Positions 1 to 11,814 of a DNA stretch of 64,000 bases are shown here, one piece after another. Source of the stretch: Gossypium raimondii. Taxonomy: Eukaryota > Streptophyta > Magnoliopsida > Malvales > Malvaceae. The stretch's first letter is position 1; each line of letters opens with the position of its first letter. The notes under the pieces are model-generated. The model made no database searches. It worked only from the letters and a program-made list of their open reading frames with translations, and was not told where the DNA came from. The stretch spans positions 58,237,924 to 58,301,923 of the forward strand of contig NC_068570.1 of NCBI RefSeq assembly GCF_025698545.1. The letters are read 5' to 3'. A program made the translations under genes and the position numbers.

Positions 1-1156
1 GCTAAAAGGATAAGAAATGTTTGCCTTGCCTTTCGAGCCGCTTCTGACCAGAACAACCGTGCTGGGTATATGCATGCCGCTTTCTCCCCTCCCTTCTTTT
101 CTGCCTCTACTTTTGGGCTCCAAGGCCCCCACCTTCTTGGTTTTTTCAACGTACCATTAGATTACAGCTTAATTAATTTTATCAAAATTTTTAAAAAATT
201 AATATTTTTTATCGTTAAAAATTAGTTTGATTGATAAATCAACTATACAGTTACACGTGACGAGTCATGTGTATCTTATTTTAATGTACACATATCAATT
301 TTTAAGAATAAAAATATATGGAGTTTTTAGCAAAATGTCCAATTTGTTCTTTGATTTAATATATAAATACTAAATAACTTATTTTTTAGTAAACCTTCTA
401 ATATAAAGATTTTGTTGGGACTTTTACCTATATATATTATATATAACTCACAACATAGATTATATTTACCTTCTAAATCGAACCATAAAAAATTTGATAT
501 CTTTTAACAATTGTTGAATTAAGTGATAAAAAGTTGAGTGTTGGGTATTTTTTAACTCATGGCCAACGTTAAGATGTGCTAACGATGGTGTTTGGGCATG
601 GATGCAGGTGCTTGAGTGCATTAGAGGTGCTAGAACACGAGTACTGTTTCCTCAAGAACAAACTGCATGAACTTTTCCAGGTACTATTTTCACTGATTTT
701 TCTTCTTTTGCATTTCATTTCATATGTTAAAATATGTCATTAATCCCTGTAATTTTACAGAATTCAAGATTTAATCCTATACTTTAAAAGTTAAAAATAA
801 AAACCTCTTGCATTTTAATTTAAAATTCGTAATCCAATCATAACCAGTTTTTATTTACTTATTGTCAATCGAGAACAGCCTAATTAATATTCCAAGATGA
901 CAAAATATGATAAAAAGAACTTAATGATTGAACTCAGAATTTTAAATTAGAAAAATGTAAGGATTAAATCCAAAAGTTTATTAAAGTATAGGGCTAATTC
1001 ATATTTTAACCCAAATTTCATATTATTGAAGGAAAAGTGCAAATTTTAATTATCAGTATTAATTAATTACATACCATTTTTTTTTTGCTATTATAATGAT
1101 TCAGATACAACAGCAAAGAGTACTAGCGGCAGGAGTAAGATACCCGATGCAGCACT
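1..1156 (+). CDS. 3' end of an unrecognised gene (last exons)
   Basis: Two short exons can be proposed. The first begins after an AG at about 605 and ends at about 689 before GTACTATT; it reads CLSALEVLEHEYCFLKNKL then HELFQ. The second begins after TTCAG at about 1105, reads IQQQRVLAAGVRYPMQH and stops at TAA near 1156. The frames agree across the intron. The segment 1-160 is also open in one frame and could be an earlier exon or intron. The protein end is rich in Glu, Leu and Gln and could form a short amphipathic helix, but I do not recognise the family. About 400 bases between the pieces are AT-rich, as plant introns are. Most of the gene lies left of the window. Confidence 0.3.
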
Positions 1157-1899
1157 AAAACCCCAAAACAATTTTAATGCCATGATCCTTGAATTCAGTT
1201 ATTAGCTAAAATCCAAGCAAACCCCAAAGCAGGATTTTGTACTATTTTGAGGGGTTTATTTGCAATTGCCACTTGCAAATTGTGGATGTAATATAAAGTC
1301 ATTCATTTTTTCTTTCTTCCTATTTTTGCTTCATTTGTAACTTCTGAATGCAAATGAAATGTAGTGGAAAAAGTTAGCATGCAATGTTTTCTGAGATTGA
1401 ATTGATTATTTGAATATTGATTCGATAAATAATAAAAAATTAATTAATTTGTAAATTAATATAAATTAATTAAATCAAGTTTTTTTTAAATTTTTTAATA
1501 ACTTGTATGAAGAAAATCTGCCAGCTTTAATGGCTTCTCTGTCCACAGTTAAAGTGAAATGAATTGTCAAAAACTGACTGTTGATTGATCTCTGTAAAAC
1601 ATTTTCCAAACACTTCCATCAATCAAATCAGAAAGTACATAGCCAGCCCCAACCGCAGCCATTATATTCAGCTCTCAATTTTTTATTGTTCAAATACTAA
1701 TCAACAAAAAAAATGCATTTAACTTGATATCTTGTAATATATAACTAAGGGATTAAAAGTGAAAATTTCATTAATTAGAAGAAAAAAACCTTAATTTTTT
1801 AAGGTCTTTAATGGTCAAACCAATTTTTTATTGGTTCAACGTAGCAGATTGATCACCCATTTGTGGTTCGGGTTTTTATTCGATACATAGTTCCATTCA
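1157..1899. other. Intergenic, AT-rich, between convergent gene ends
   Basis: This holds the 3' UTR of the left-edge gene and, on the other strand, the 3' UTR of the phospholipase D gene. I see no open frame or repeat worth naming. The two genes converge here. Confidence 0.5.
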
Positions 1900-4800
1900 T
1901 TAGGTGGTGAGTATAGGTGGGAGATAATCAGATTTGGCACCAAGAATACGAGCCTTAGTGTCAGGGAAGTTCTCAAAATTTGGCAGCTCAGATACATTTC
2001 CATCATTAGAAATGGCAATGGGGTAGCTTAGTAGGTGACCAGGCAAGTCCTGGTCAAGGTCGTCCTTTGAGAATAGGTCCCAATATTTGTCAGCCAATTG
2101 GTTCACTTTCTTCACGCATTCCTTGCTTTCTGGGGTCAAGAAGCTGTTATGTAGCATGCCGAGGTGCTCGTACCATAGCGCCAGACGGAAACCGTGGACT
2201 TGACCCCTTGCTGGTTGCCTAATCGATAAATGATATGGTTGGTACGCCCCCATTGCTATCTCGGAGTCTCTCGCACCGTCCATTGATCGTTGGTTGATGT
2301 TGGCTGATCCAATTATTATGTATTCATCATCAACTACATAAATGGAAAACATAGTTAAATCGAACTCTAGATTTATTAGACGTGACAATATAAACCAACC
2401 GACTTAAACCCGAGGTTCATTTTACTTACCCAACATCATTTTGGTATGAACATAGATCATGAAACGACGGGCCTCTTGAGCTCTAGCGTGATTGGAATCA
2501 GGCTCCGGTGTTTCTGTAGGTTCATATTCTCCGCCCTTCTTCATCTCTCGGTTGCCGAGACAAAAGAATGTTAAATAGTTTCGAGGATCCTCGTCACGTC
2601 CTTCCGATTTAAGAGCTTGAGCGATTTCTTTGTACATCATGTTCATGGTCCTCCTTTGCCAATCTAATATGGCTTGTACTGATCCACTTTCTGGGATACC
2701 TTCAGGCCACATAGGGATTACAGCATACACTGTGAACCTCTCTCCTGCTCGAATCTTGCTAACTACTTTAAGACAAAGCTCTTTTGGAATCAAATGCAAA
2801 GCATTAATGTCTTCAGGCTTAATGTCATCATCATCAGCACTCCAATCGAAGGAGCTTCCGAGGAAATACTGATTTTCGATATAGATAAAGTTCTGGGCTC
2901 GTCGGATAGCGTTAATGTAAGCATCTTGAATACTTCGATCGATGATTTGGTCTTTTCCGCTAACGAGTCCAGCTCTGGCAGCATCTTCGGGAGAGTCAGG
3001 GAAACCAAAAGCGGCACCGCCATCAATTGATCTAAATAGTTGTACATTCCAAGTCTCATGGTCATTAGGGTATGTAACTGGAGATGGGGGAATGATGGTA
3101 CCTTCAAGGTCTTTGATATCAAGTAGTACGTCTTTACCTCCTTGTCGTTTCCATCTTTGTTCGAAATTGAACAAGACATCCCAAGCAATTGGCCCTTCGA
3201 GTCGACAATGGATGTCATGCCAAGGCTCCCTTGGACCACCTTTGTTGATTGAAGCTTCAGCAAAGTTTGGCTGATGAAAATCATCAGCGTGAGCTGTGTC
3301 CAAAGTCCTGAAAAGGGAATGAAAAGGTGTGTCGTATCTTCCATCGCAAAGATCAAGACCGCCGATAAAGCTCACGATTCGTTTCCTATCCGTATCTCCA
3401 TTAGGCATCGCGGCATCCACTACAACAATCTTTTGATGATGAGTGAACATGGTGGAGATTTGCAACTCCTGGACGATAGATCCACCGTCATCGGGATCAC
3501 GAGGGCATAACACGCAGTTGACATCACTGTCCTCGAAGAATTTCTCAGTTTCTTCATCATGTGTGGCCATTAATCCATCTTTCTTCAATGCACCAACAGA
3601 TGTTCTATCATCCCAAATAAGCACATTAACCCGAACACCTTGACTTGCTTTCTTCTTAAGCAAGTCACCAAGCTTGGTGTCTCCCCCTCGCTTAGATCTC
3701 TTCGAATCTCGTATCAACTTGATCTCAGTATAAACAGACCAACCGGCAATGTAAACCAAGTGTTTGGCATTCGTGATCGCATCGAAAATGTCCTCCCAAC
3801 ATCGATGTGCCTCATAATACTTGCTTCCAGCAAGAGGAATTTTCGGAATAAATCCATCAGGTATATGTGAATCCTGGTATAGGAACACCTTACACCCATG
3901 TCTCTGGGGATAATAAGTATACGGAACTCCAGGAAACTTACGACTTACGATACCACGGTTCCAGTTCCGGTCCTTGGTAACATCGAAATAACGAATCTTG
4001 ACATGGATTTTAGCCTCATTTTCCAAGTTTTGCTTCTCTTCATCCTTGAGTTCAATCCACCTATCCACTTCTTCCCCTGATAAGATATCCTCAACAGGCA
4101 AATATGCTCTGCCAATTACGTTTGCTCCAATAGAACCGGCTTGTTTGACCGTGAAGATTACGTCGTTAGCCATATGTGCGCAGTAAATGTGGAAAGACTC
4201 ATTCCACGAAGGGTCGTCGCTTTCCACTTTTCTTGTCCTTCCAACTCTAGCCTTCTCGAGATCAATGGTCGCGTAAAGCTTCCCTGATCCTTTGCCGATA
4301 CCGATCGATTCCTCAACATTTGCCATTAACTGCCATTAACAGGCATATATTTCAGACCAAGGAAAACAAAAACAAGGCAGAGATGAACATATAGAGTTGC
4401 CATAAGAAAAAGAACATCCAAGATAACAACATGAACATTTGAAATAAGGACTAAAGTCGAAAAGAAAATAAATAGTCTGCCTTCTCAACTAATATTCATG
4501 CATTTATACATAGAAATTGTAATCATATAAGATCTCATCTTTTGGTGGCTCTTAAGAATCAAAAGGGATAAAGAAACAAAATTATAACTCAGATTTTTAT
4601 TCAGTTAGTATTTATTTAATTCAATGCTATAAATTTGAAAAAAAAAATTATCGAGCTTCTATTCAAAAAATAGATAAATTAATCTCTTTACATTAGATCA
4701 ATGAGCAAATTAATCATCCTGTTAAAATTTTTTTTCCTTTTTTACTGCTTAAACTTGGTTCTTATACGTCAAACGATTATTTTGTCAGCCCCACAAATTT

Positions 4801-5263
4801 TTAAAAATATAAATGGATGAAGTTTTTAGCAGAAAAGACTAGTTTGCTCTTTGATCTAACGTACAAAGACTAATTTTTTTAAGTAAAAATGACAAAATGT
4901 AATATTACTTTTAATATAAGGGGCTTCCATGATATTTTTACCGAAAAAAGTTTCTCTTATTTTCACATCAAGTATAATTATCGTCGTGAACATAAAATAT
5001 TATTACATCAATAAAACCGAATGATATATATAGAAACTAAATGAGAACCGATGTATACAATTGAGCCAAATTAGAATTCACTTACGATTTTACATATTAA
5101 AAACAAAATTTATGTATAGTTTTAATACAGAATCAAAATTCACGTACTTATAATATATATGTATGTATATATTGTATACCTTTCGGAAGAATCCACCACC
5201 TTCGAGCTTATTAACTTCATAGATGGTAACATGTAAATTCCCATGAAGTGAAGTTCTCGCCAT
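1900..5263 (-). CDS. Phospholipase D alpha, complete, three coding exons
   Basis: Hydrolyses phosphatidylcholine and other membrane phospholipids to phosphatidic acid, a stress and defence lipid signal. Coding exons: 5263-5180 (28 codons), 4329-2430 and 2333-1900. All junctions are GT-AG and in frame, giving 805 aa, close to the usual length of about 808. Exon 1 gives [20 protein letters not shown], the start of the C2 domain (to about residue 150). HKD motif 1 is H326-K328-D333 (HHQKIVVVD). HKD motif 2 is H656-K658-D663 and spans the last intron. The motif IYIENQYF lies between them. The ATG at 5263 is chosen because it gives the family N-terminus; the internal ATG at 4326 would delete the start of the C2 domain. 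Just upstream of the ATG, TTTTTAG/GTGAGAAATGG looks like a 5'-UTR intron acceptor, as known in plant PLD-alpha genes. A broken paralogue lies at 36182-38310. Confidence 0.95.
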
Positions 5264-6385
5264 TTCTCACCTAAAAAGATTGAAACAAAATTAAGTGAAT
5301 CCAGATGAACATTTTTAAATATTTTCACCTTATTAACACTAAAACTAAAAAGAACAAATGATTGAAATCACCCTAAAAAATAAACAGTGGAAACAGAGAT
5401 GATCAGTGCAAAGAAAAATTTCAAAAGCAGAGTGAGTAATGGAGAAAAAAGAGAGGGTATTTCAACAAAGAATTTGAAGCAGCCAAAGCTTAAAAGATAT
5501 CTCTTTTGCCGTATATGGTTTCTGAAATTTTCTGGGTTTGCATTTATATCTGTAAAACAAAATTTACACTGAATTTGTAATGTATTTATAAATTAAGGTG
5601 GGAATGTGAAAGAAAAAATAAATAGAAAATGAAAGATCCGAAAAACCAGCCCGTAGAACGGTACAAAGCTTCCCCGCTGAGGAAAATTTTGTTAATTTAT
5701 TTTATTTTATTATATTTATGATTAACATAAATAATTTATGGGGTTTTAGTTGAAATTAAAATGTGTTTGAATTTCTTGGAATTAACCATAGCATTAGTAT
5801 GGTATAAAGTTTTTTTTTTTTTTTTGATTTCTTAAGGTACCTAATAATTTATCCTCCGCATTCTATAGGTCCACTAAGGGGTAGATACTGGCTACGAGTT
5901 TTAAACTTGTTCCATAGTTTTTTTTCTTTTTAATTTGTTAAATTGATTAAAACTATAAATTGTATTATTTATATTTATATACTAAATAAATATTAGATTA
6001 GTTAATAATTAACAAAAATTGGTTTTGCTTAATTAAAAGGAATAAATTTTAAATTAATTTACACATGTTTATTGTAATACATAAATTTTGATTTTGGTTC
6101 AATTATATACATAAAATTTTAATTTTATTTAATTATGCGCATTTAAAAATAAATATATGAAATTAAATAATGTTGTTTATATATAATATGTAAATGTAAA
6201 ATAATGTTACATCAATAATAATGTTAATAGCTTTTGGAAATCGAATCAAATTTCACATCACTAAAATTATCATATCACATTACACATTAGAACAAATTGA
6301 ATTCAAAATTTTATTCTTCAAATTCAAATAAGTTAGGAATATTTATTTCTAATTTACAATTCAAGCAATGACTGCAAGCAGCGCC
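5264..6385. promoter_or_regulatory. PLD 5' region and intergenic spacer
   Basis: This contains the probable 5'-UTR intron, a non-coding first exon somewhere about 5390-5570, and the promoter of PLD-alpha. The rest to 6377 is AT-rich. Segments about 5505-5570 and 5935-6080 are clearly similar to 20965-21130 beyond the 3' end of CNL2, evidence that PLD upstream DNA was duplicated with the CNL. I cannot place a TATA box with confidence. Confidence 0.4.
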
Positions 6386-6780
6386 TAGAGGTGTCCATGG
6401 GCCGGGCCGGGCCCAAAAAAAATTCGGCCCGCATCCTAGGCCCGACCCGAAATATGGCCTGAAATTTTGTCCAGCTCGGTCCTGGAAAAAATTCCTAAGC
6501 CTGAGCCCGGCCCTGCCCGGCTCATTTTTTTAATAAACACCAAAAATTTATTTTAAAAATAAAAAATAAAAAAAGTATTTTAAAAATATTTTAAAAATAA
6601 AAAATATTTTTTATTATATTCGGGCCGGCCGGGCCCGGGCCAAAAAAGTGGTGCCCAAGGCCTGGCCCGTTTTCTAAACCGGCCTCATTTTTTGCCAAAT
6701 TTATATTTCGGGCCTATATTTTTACCCGAACCCTCCATATTTTGGGCCGGACCGGGCCGCCCGGCCCATGGACACCTCTA
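6386..6780. mobile_element. hAT-type MITE with perfect 8-bp target duplication
   Basis: A 395-bp non-coding element with terminal inverted repeats TAGAGGTGTCCATGGGCC and its complement. It is flanked on both sides by the 8-bp direct repeat GCAGCGCC (6378-6385 and 6781-6788). TIRs starting TAG(A/G)GGTG with 8-bp duplications are typical of hAT transposons. The ends are GC-rich and the middle is AT-rich. It has no transposase and is therefore non-autonomous. The paralogous site at about 38314 has only one copy of the flank and no element. Confidence 0.9.
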
Positions 6781-6788
6781 GCAGCGCC

Positions 6789-7177
6789 CATATACATGTC
6801 GAGATTGCAGATTCCCACACCGCATCATACTTATTTTAGAGCTGTGAGCAAAGGGTATTGTCTATTCATTGAGTATGGGTGATGGGGCCTCTTCCAATCG
6901 TCTAAAATGGTGGAAGATTTTAATGTTTCTTTTTAAAAATCTAAGATGGAATTTGCTAAATTTCAACAAAAAGAAATGAAAAATATTTCGCTCCACTAAA
7001 CTCTGGTGTTCTTCAATTGATTCGATGCATAAGTTGATGATTTAATGGGTATGCCTTGTTAGACTGAAATAAAATATTTGATAATCATCAACTCAACTGT
7101 TAATACATTTAATTATCCTTTACAACTAATGGAACATTTGATGCCAAAATAGAAAGAGAAGCAGGATTTTGTACATT
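6789..7177. other. CNL 3' flank shared by several CNL copies
   Basis: Non-coding. The part 6789-6930 matches 38320-38450, and 7055-7175 matches 33400-33560 and 38650-38880. It is therefore part of the duplicated PLD-CNL unit and includes the 3' UTR of CNL1. Confidence 0.6.
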
Positions 7178-9865
7178 TCATGTAGGAACAGACTTGAAAG
7201 AAGGGAGAAAAGCATCTCGAGTGGCTTCATTTTCCCATTCTACTGTTGCCCACCAATCTTTGCTTCCCTCAATGCTGAGTTGATTCCCTTTCGCACTATC
7301 TGAGTGGAGAGGAAGTTTCTTCAGTTCTCGGCAGGCATTTATACGAATAAGTTTTAGACATGGAAAGAGTAGGACATCCCAATATATGCTCTTCAACTTC
7401 GGTAGCCAAAATAAGCAGGGTGTTTCAAGCTTAAAAAATGATTTAGCGTATGGATTTCCAATCACACCTGCAACTTCACCAAGCTTTCCCTCATTCAATA
7501 TTTCTTCCATTTTATCACACAAATATATCTTAAGATTTCTTAAATTTGGAGCAAGAATCAGCCAGCTCATATCTTTCAATTTGTCACACTCATAAATTTC
7601 AACTGTGCTCAATGTGTGATGGCATGAAGCATTAATTAGCAGCTTTTCCATTTTCATCTCCTCCATATTTTCACAATTGCTGAAACTTAGTGTCTGTAGA
7701 CACTCCAAATTTTTTAAGCATAAAATATTATATATTTTTGAGTCTCTAAAATCACAAAGTTGAAGTGCTTGGGTCCAACATAGAAACAAGTTAATGTTCA
7801 AGAATCTTTCTAGACAAAACATGCTTTTTATCGGTATCGATAGTATATTCAAATGTTGCAAACCTCTCAACTCCTCCATTAACTTTTCATTACCCCCATA
7901 CAAAACATTGTCTTCATTAGGATAATCTCTATTTTGCACCAACCACATTCTGAATATTTGCAACTTGGTAAAATTAGATATCACATGTTGTGGGATTTTT
8001 TTGAGATTGTGCATATAACTCAAGTCCAACATTTTTAGTTTTGTCAACGATTTCAACTCTGCTGGCAACTCTTCTATACCGGTATAAGATAGATTAAAAC
8101 ATTCTAGACAAACCAATTGTGAAATTCCAACGGGTAGAGCTCGTAACCGAAGGTTTCCTGACAAATCTAAAACAGTTAGATGAGGTATAAATTGGAAGAA
8201 ACCATCGCTGATCACTTGCAACTCATTTTGGCTAAGAAACAAGGTTCGAAGGTTAGGGCATTTGGGTGTTTCTTTGAGAACTTCAATCTTATTTTCCATC
8301 ATTGATATTCTTTTTATATTTTCCCATGCCTTAACATTTGGTTCTTCAAATACTTGAGCCCCTATTTTTCCAAAAAAATTATTCTCTGTTGCTTCAAACT
8401 CACGTGTAATCCATAAAGCCATGTCACGGATCACATCATGCATCTTCACACAATCTTCTCCATCTATTTCACCAACATTTTCCAATAAACAAGCACTAAT
8501 AAGAGAGTAGATTATGTGGTCTCCTTGCATTTGAGCTTCACTAATTCTATCAAATCCATTCAGTAGCCCTTCACAAAACCAATACTCCACTAATCTCTTT
8601 TTGGGAATACAATAATCTTCGGGATACAGACAACAATATAAGAGACAACATTTCATTGTAGCATTAGGCAAATTATCATAACTGAATTTTAAAAGCGGAA
8701 ATACCTCATTTTCCATTTTTGGCAATGCACATCGCTTCAACATCTCAATTGCATAATTCCATTCCCCAAGTGTTGTCTTGCAAGCCATGGCACGACCGAT
8801 TGTAATTAGTGCAAGAGGCAGCCCACCGCACCTTTCAGTTACTTGTTTAGCTAGGTTTGGAATATCTGGATGGCTGTTAAGAGCTTCATCTCCAACCTTG
8901 TCTTGGAACAATTCCCAAGCCTTCCCCGGTTCCAGGCACTCCACTTTGATTTTCTTTTGAGCTCCCATTTCGCCACATACCTCCAAAGATCGAGCAGTAA
9001 AAATAAGTTTGGAACCATTTTCTTGGCTTGGTTTTGGTATCCCAACTTGGTTCAAATCCACCCTGTCCCATAAATCATCCAATAATACAACAAATCTCTT
9101 GTTGCGCAAGACCCCATAGATATCTGTAACTTTCTGGTCAACACTTTTATTCTTCCATGAGTCATCTGAAAACCCAAGATTTCCACCAATCCTCTCTTGA
9201 ATCTTTCCAACATTGTAATCTTTAGACACCAGTGCCCAGATAACAACATCGAAACCATTCGGTGTGGTGCTGAACTTGTTGTTGAGCTTGGTCAAGAGTG
9301 TTGTCTTGCCAACGCCCCCCAAGCCATAGAGGCCAATGATCCCCACATCTGTTTCTACGATGCAACTCCATACCTTTTGGATTGTGGATTCTAGAGCAAC
9401 CGGCTGCTCTATAGGTCTTACTACCACTGAAGCTGCGGGCTGGTTCTCCGCTACTTTCTCAAAAGCTCCTTTACTCTTATGATCACTTATTTCTTGAAGC
9501 ATTTTGGCCACTTTTTTACCAAACTTGTAGCTAGACAAGCAATTCTTGGAAATGCAGCCACCGAGATACAAGTTATTCATTTGTTGAGGACCATTCGAAA
9601 CCAATTCCTCCGCCTCTGTTATCATAGTTTCTGCTTTTGAAAGCCATAGCTGAATTTGCTCAAATGGCTTCAATAGTCGTTGTTCTGCAAGATCAACCTG
9701 CCTTCGCACGTCATTTCTTTGTGCCCTCAGTTCTTGAAGAGCAGAAGATAAAGTTGGAAGAGTTTGTTTAAGCTTGCAGACATAATTAGCATGACCAACA
9801 ATGAAATCCCAGCCACGAAGAAGGATATTCTCGAAACTACATTGTACGGAGCAGCAATTGCCCAT
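7178..9865 (-). CDS. CNL1: RPS5-like CC-NBS-LRR resistance protein
   Basis: An intracellular immune receptor, single coding exon, 895 aa from the ATG at 9865. That ATG is preferred over an in-frame upstream one because it gives MGNCCSVQ, a Gly-2 myristoylation and Cys acylation signal as in the RPS5 family, so plasma-membrane attachment is likely. Visible parts: N-terminal coiled coil to about residue 120; P-loop GLGGVGKTT at 181-189; kinase-2 VVLLDDLW at 259-266; RNBS-B GSKLIFTAR at 284-292 (Ala where its paralogues have Thr); GLPLAL at 348-353; RNBS-D around 405-418; MHD at 475-477; then irregular LRRs to the end. No stop or frameshift. Length is normal for the family. The orientation and 3' flank match the other CNLs in the cluster. 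The effector or guarded host protein cannot be read from sequence. Confidence 0.93.
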   Translation of the reverse strand: MGNCCSVQCSFENILLRGWDFIVGHANYVCKLKQTLPTLSSALQELRAQRNDVRRQVDLAEQRLLKPFEQIQLWLSKAETMITEAEELVSNGPQQMNNLYLGGCISKNCLSSYKFGKKVAKMLQEISDHKSKGAFEKVAENQPAASVVVRPIEQPVALESTIQKVWSCIVETDVGIIGLYGLGGVGKTTLLTKLNNKFSTTPNGFDVVIWALVSKDYNVGKIQERIGGNLGFSDDSWKNKSVDQKVTDIYGVLRNKRFVVLLDDLWDRVDLNQVGIPKPSQENGSKLIFTARSLEVCGEMGAQKKIKVECLEPGKAWELFQDKVGDEALNSHPDIPNLAKQVTERCGGLPLALITIGRAMACKTTLGEWNYAIEMLKRCALPKMENEVFPLLKFSYDNLPNATMKCCLLYCCLYPEDYCIPKKRLVEYWFCEGLLNGFDRISEAQMQGDHIIYSLISACLLENVGEIDGEDCVKMHDVIRDMALWITREFEATENNFFGKIGAQVFEEPNVKAWENIKRISMMENKIEVLKETPKCPNLRTLFLSQNELQVISDGFFQFIPHLTVLDLSGNLRLRALPVGISQLVCLECFNLSYTGIEELPAELKSLTKLKMLDLSYMHNLKKIPQHVISNFTKLQIFRMWLVQNRDYPNEDNVLYGGNEKLMEELRGLQHLNILSIPIKSMFCLERFLNINLFLCWTQALQLCDFRDSKIYNILCLKNLECLQTLSFSNCENMEEMKMEKLLINASCHHTLSTVEIYECDKLKDMSWLILAPNLRNLKIYLCDKMEEILNEGKLGEVAGVIGNPYAKSFFKLETPCLFWLPKLKSIYWDVLLFPCLKLIRINACRELKKLPLHSDSAKGNQLSIEGSKDWWATVEWENEATRDAFLPSFKSVPT

Positions 9866-11814
9866 TATTCTGGCAAATGAAAGAAAAAATAAAGGAAACA
9901 AATGAGATGTGGATGCAAAGTGAATTGTGTTAAAAATAAAGTTAGGTAAAGTGGAAAAGTGAAAGAAAAATAAAGTTAAAGAAGATTGGGTTTGAACAGA
10001 TTGAGGTGGAAGGCGGTTGTGGCACAGTTATGAAGAGGATGCACATGAAATAAAGTTAAAGAAGATGGGGTTTCAACCATTAGAGCTTTCATTATGGATA
10101 GTAAAGATAAAACAAGCAGATTCACAAAGTGTATACCCAGAGAAGGAAGTCAACGCAGCTAACTTTTTTAGCCAAAGATACGAAGAAGACAGGTAGTGGG
10201 TGGAAGAGGATCCACCAAATTAGCACAGGTCTCGACTCTTTTGCATAGTTGGAGCAGATGCAGTAGCAGAATTCTAGTAGTTTCCTGGTGAAAGATAGTT
10301 GGAATTTGAATCGATCAGGCTAGCTGTGATTATCTAAGTCTCGTGCCTGGAAATGTGGAAATTTTTGGTTATCTGGTTCAGCTCTAGCTTTGCTTCGTCT
10401 GTCGGTTCCACTGCTATTATCTTTTCTCTCTATGATTGTTACATCTGTGGCTTAACTTTTATTAATCGGATCACTTTAGGTTTTTTCTTTTAAAAATAAT
10501 TCTTAATAACTATTATTTCTAATTGAATAGGTTAAAAAAAAATTGATTTTAAAATTTATAAGTTATTTTAAAATTATAAAATTATAAATAAAATTTATAA
10601 AACTTATATATTTTTTAAAAACAACAATATCGATCCAATAAAAAAGTAGAAGGCCAAATTTTTTAAAATATTATAATTATTAGATTTTAATGGGTCTGTA
10701 TTGTTTTTTTAATAAAATAATTTATAAATTTTTAATAAATTTTGTATATAGTTTTATGATTTTTAATAATTTTAAATTTTAAAACGGGTCAATTGACTTT
10801 TTTAATTTTTCACTAAGATTTTTTGACCCTTTAGCTTTATTAGTTTTTAAAAAAATCTTATTTACTCCAATAAAAGAGTAGGGCTCAAATTGAATAAATT
10901 TGTAAAAATTGAGGTTAAATTTGTTATTATACCTTATATAAACATGAAATTTTATAGATATCATCTAAGGTACATGGGCTCATTTACCTATTTTGCAATA
11001 AAATGACTAAAATGCAATCGATGATATAGTACAAGAAATTTTGTGATACTTTTACCAAAAGTGAAGTGTGACATCATTTTAATTACGTTTATTATGATAA
11101 AACTGAATATTTGAAATAATAATATTATTGATTTAAATCCCATCATTTGTAAATTTTACTTATTTAACTATAATCTTATGAGTTCGGAGAAACTTTTGAA
11201 TCGATAAAAATAATTTTTAATGTTCATTTAATTACTAAATTGATATTAAATAAATAAGTTTTATTTGTCATTTGAACTATACAGTTAAGAATGCTAGCAT
11301 TGGTAAGTTAGAAATGTCCCAAAAATAATGGAGTATTAAAGTAATGTTTTTTAAGAGAAATTTTCAAGTCATAGCCAAATGACAATGACACCAGAAAAAA
11401 TTAAAGTAAAGAAAAACTTATCTTTGTTATTTTTTTATTTCCATCCTCACGTATGTATAAAATTGAATCCATTCGATTTCTAAAGTGGGTTATTAATCCT
11501 TAACTTTTTGAGAAATCCTTCGTCAATGGTTATGAAGAACTAATTTCTCTCAATCTTTTTAACCTGTATTTTCGTAACTTTTTAATCGAATTAGTAACCT
11601 AATTGAAGGTAACACCAACAGAGTCACAGTTTAATTAATAGTATAGATGTAATGGAGCACAAAAAAGAAGAAGATATGAAATAAATTAAAAAATAAACTT
11701 TCTAAAAATAATTAAAATAATATTAATAATATCATAAAAATATATGAGACATTTTAATCTATCTTTCTTTTCATCATTTTTACACCTAACCACACCCCTA
11801 GATTTCACCTACTA
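9866..11814. promoter_or_regulatory. CNL1 upstream region, duplicated at other CNLs
   Basis: The first 600 bases (9866-10450) match the regions upstream of CNL2 (23902-24540) and CNL5 (41575-42030), so promoter and 5' UTR were copied with the genes. About 11050-11400 matches 25060-25430 upstream of CNL2. About 11400-11800 matches 31230-31750 upstream of CNL3. The rest is AT-rich without open frames. An element of about 1.3 kb interrupts the similarity at about 11815. Confidence 0.6.

Noticed and set aside
2790-3356. 188-codon frame inside the PLD gene
   Set aside because: Shadow frame of the large PLD exon. The PLD frame has all catalytic motifs.
9866-9901. Longer CNL1 start at 9901
   Set aside because: It would hide the MGNCC acylation signal that the paralogues share; the extension is not conserved.
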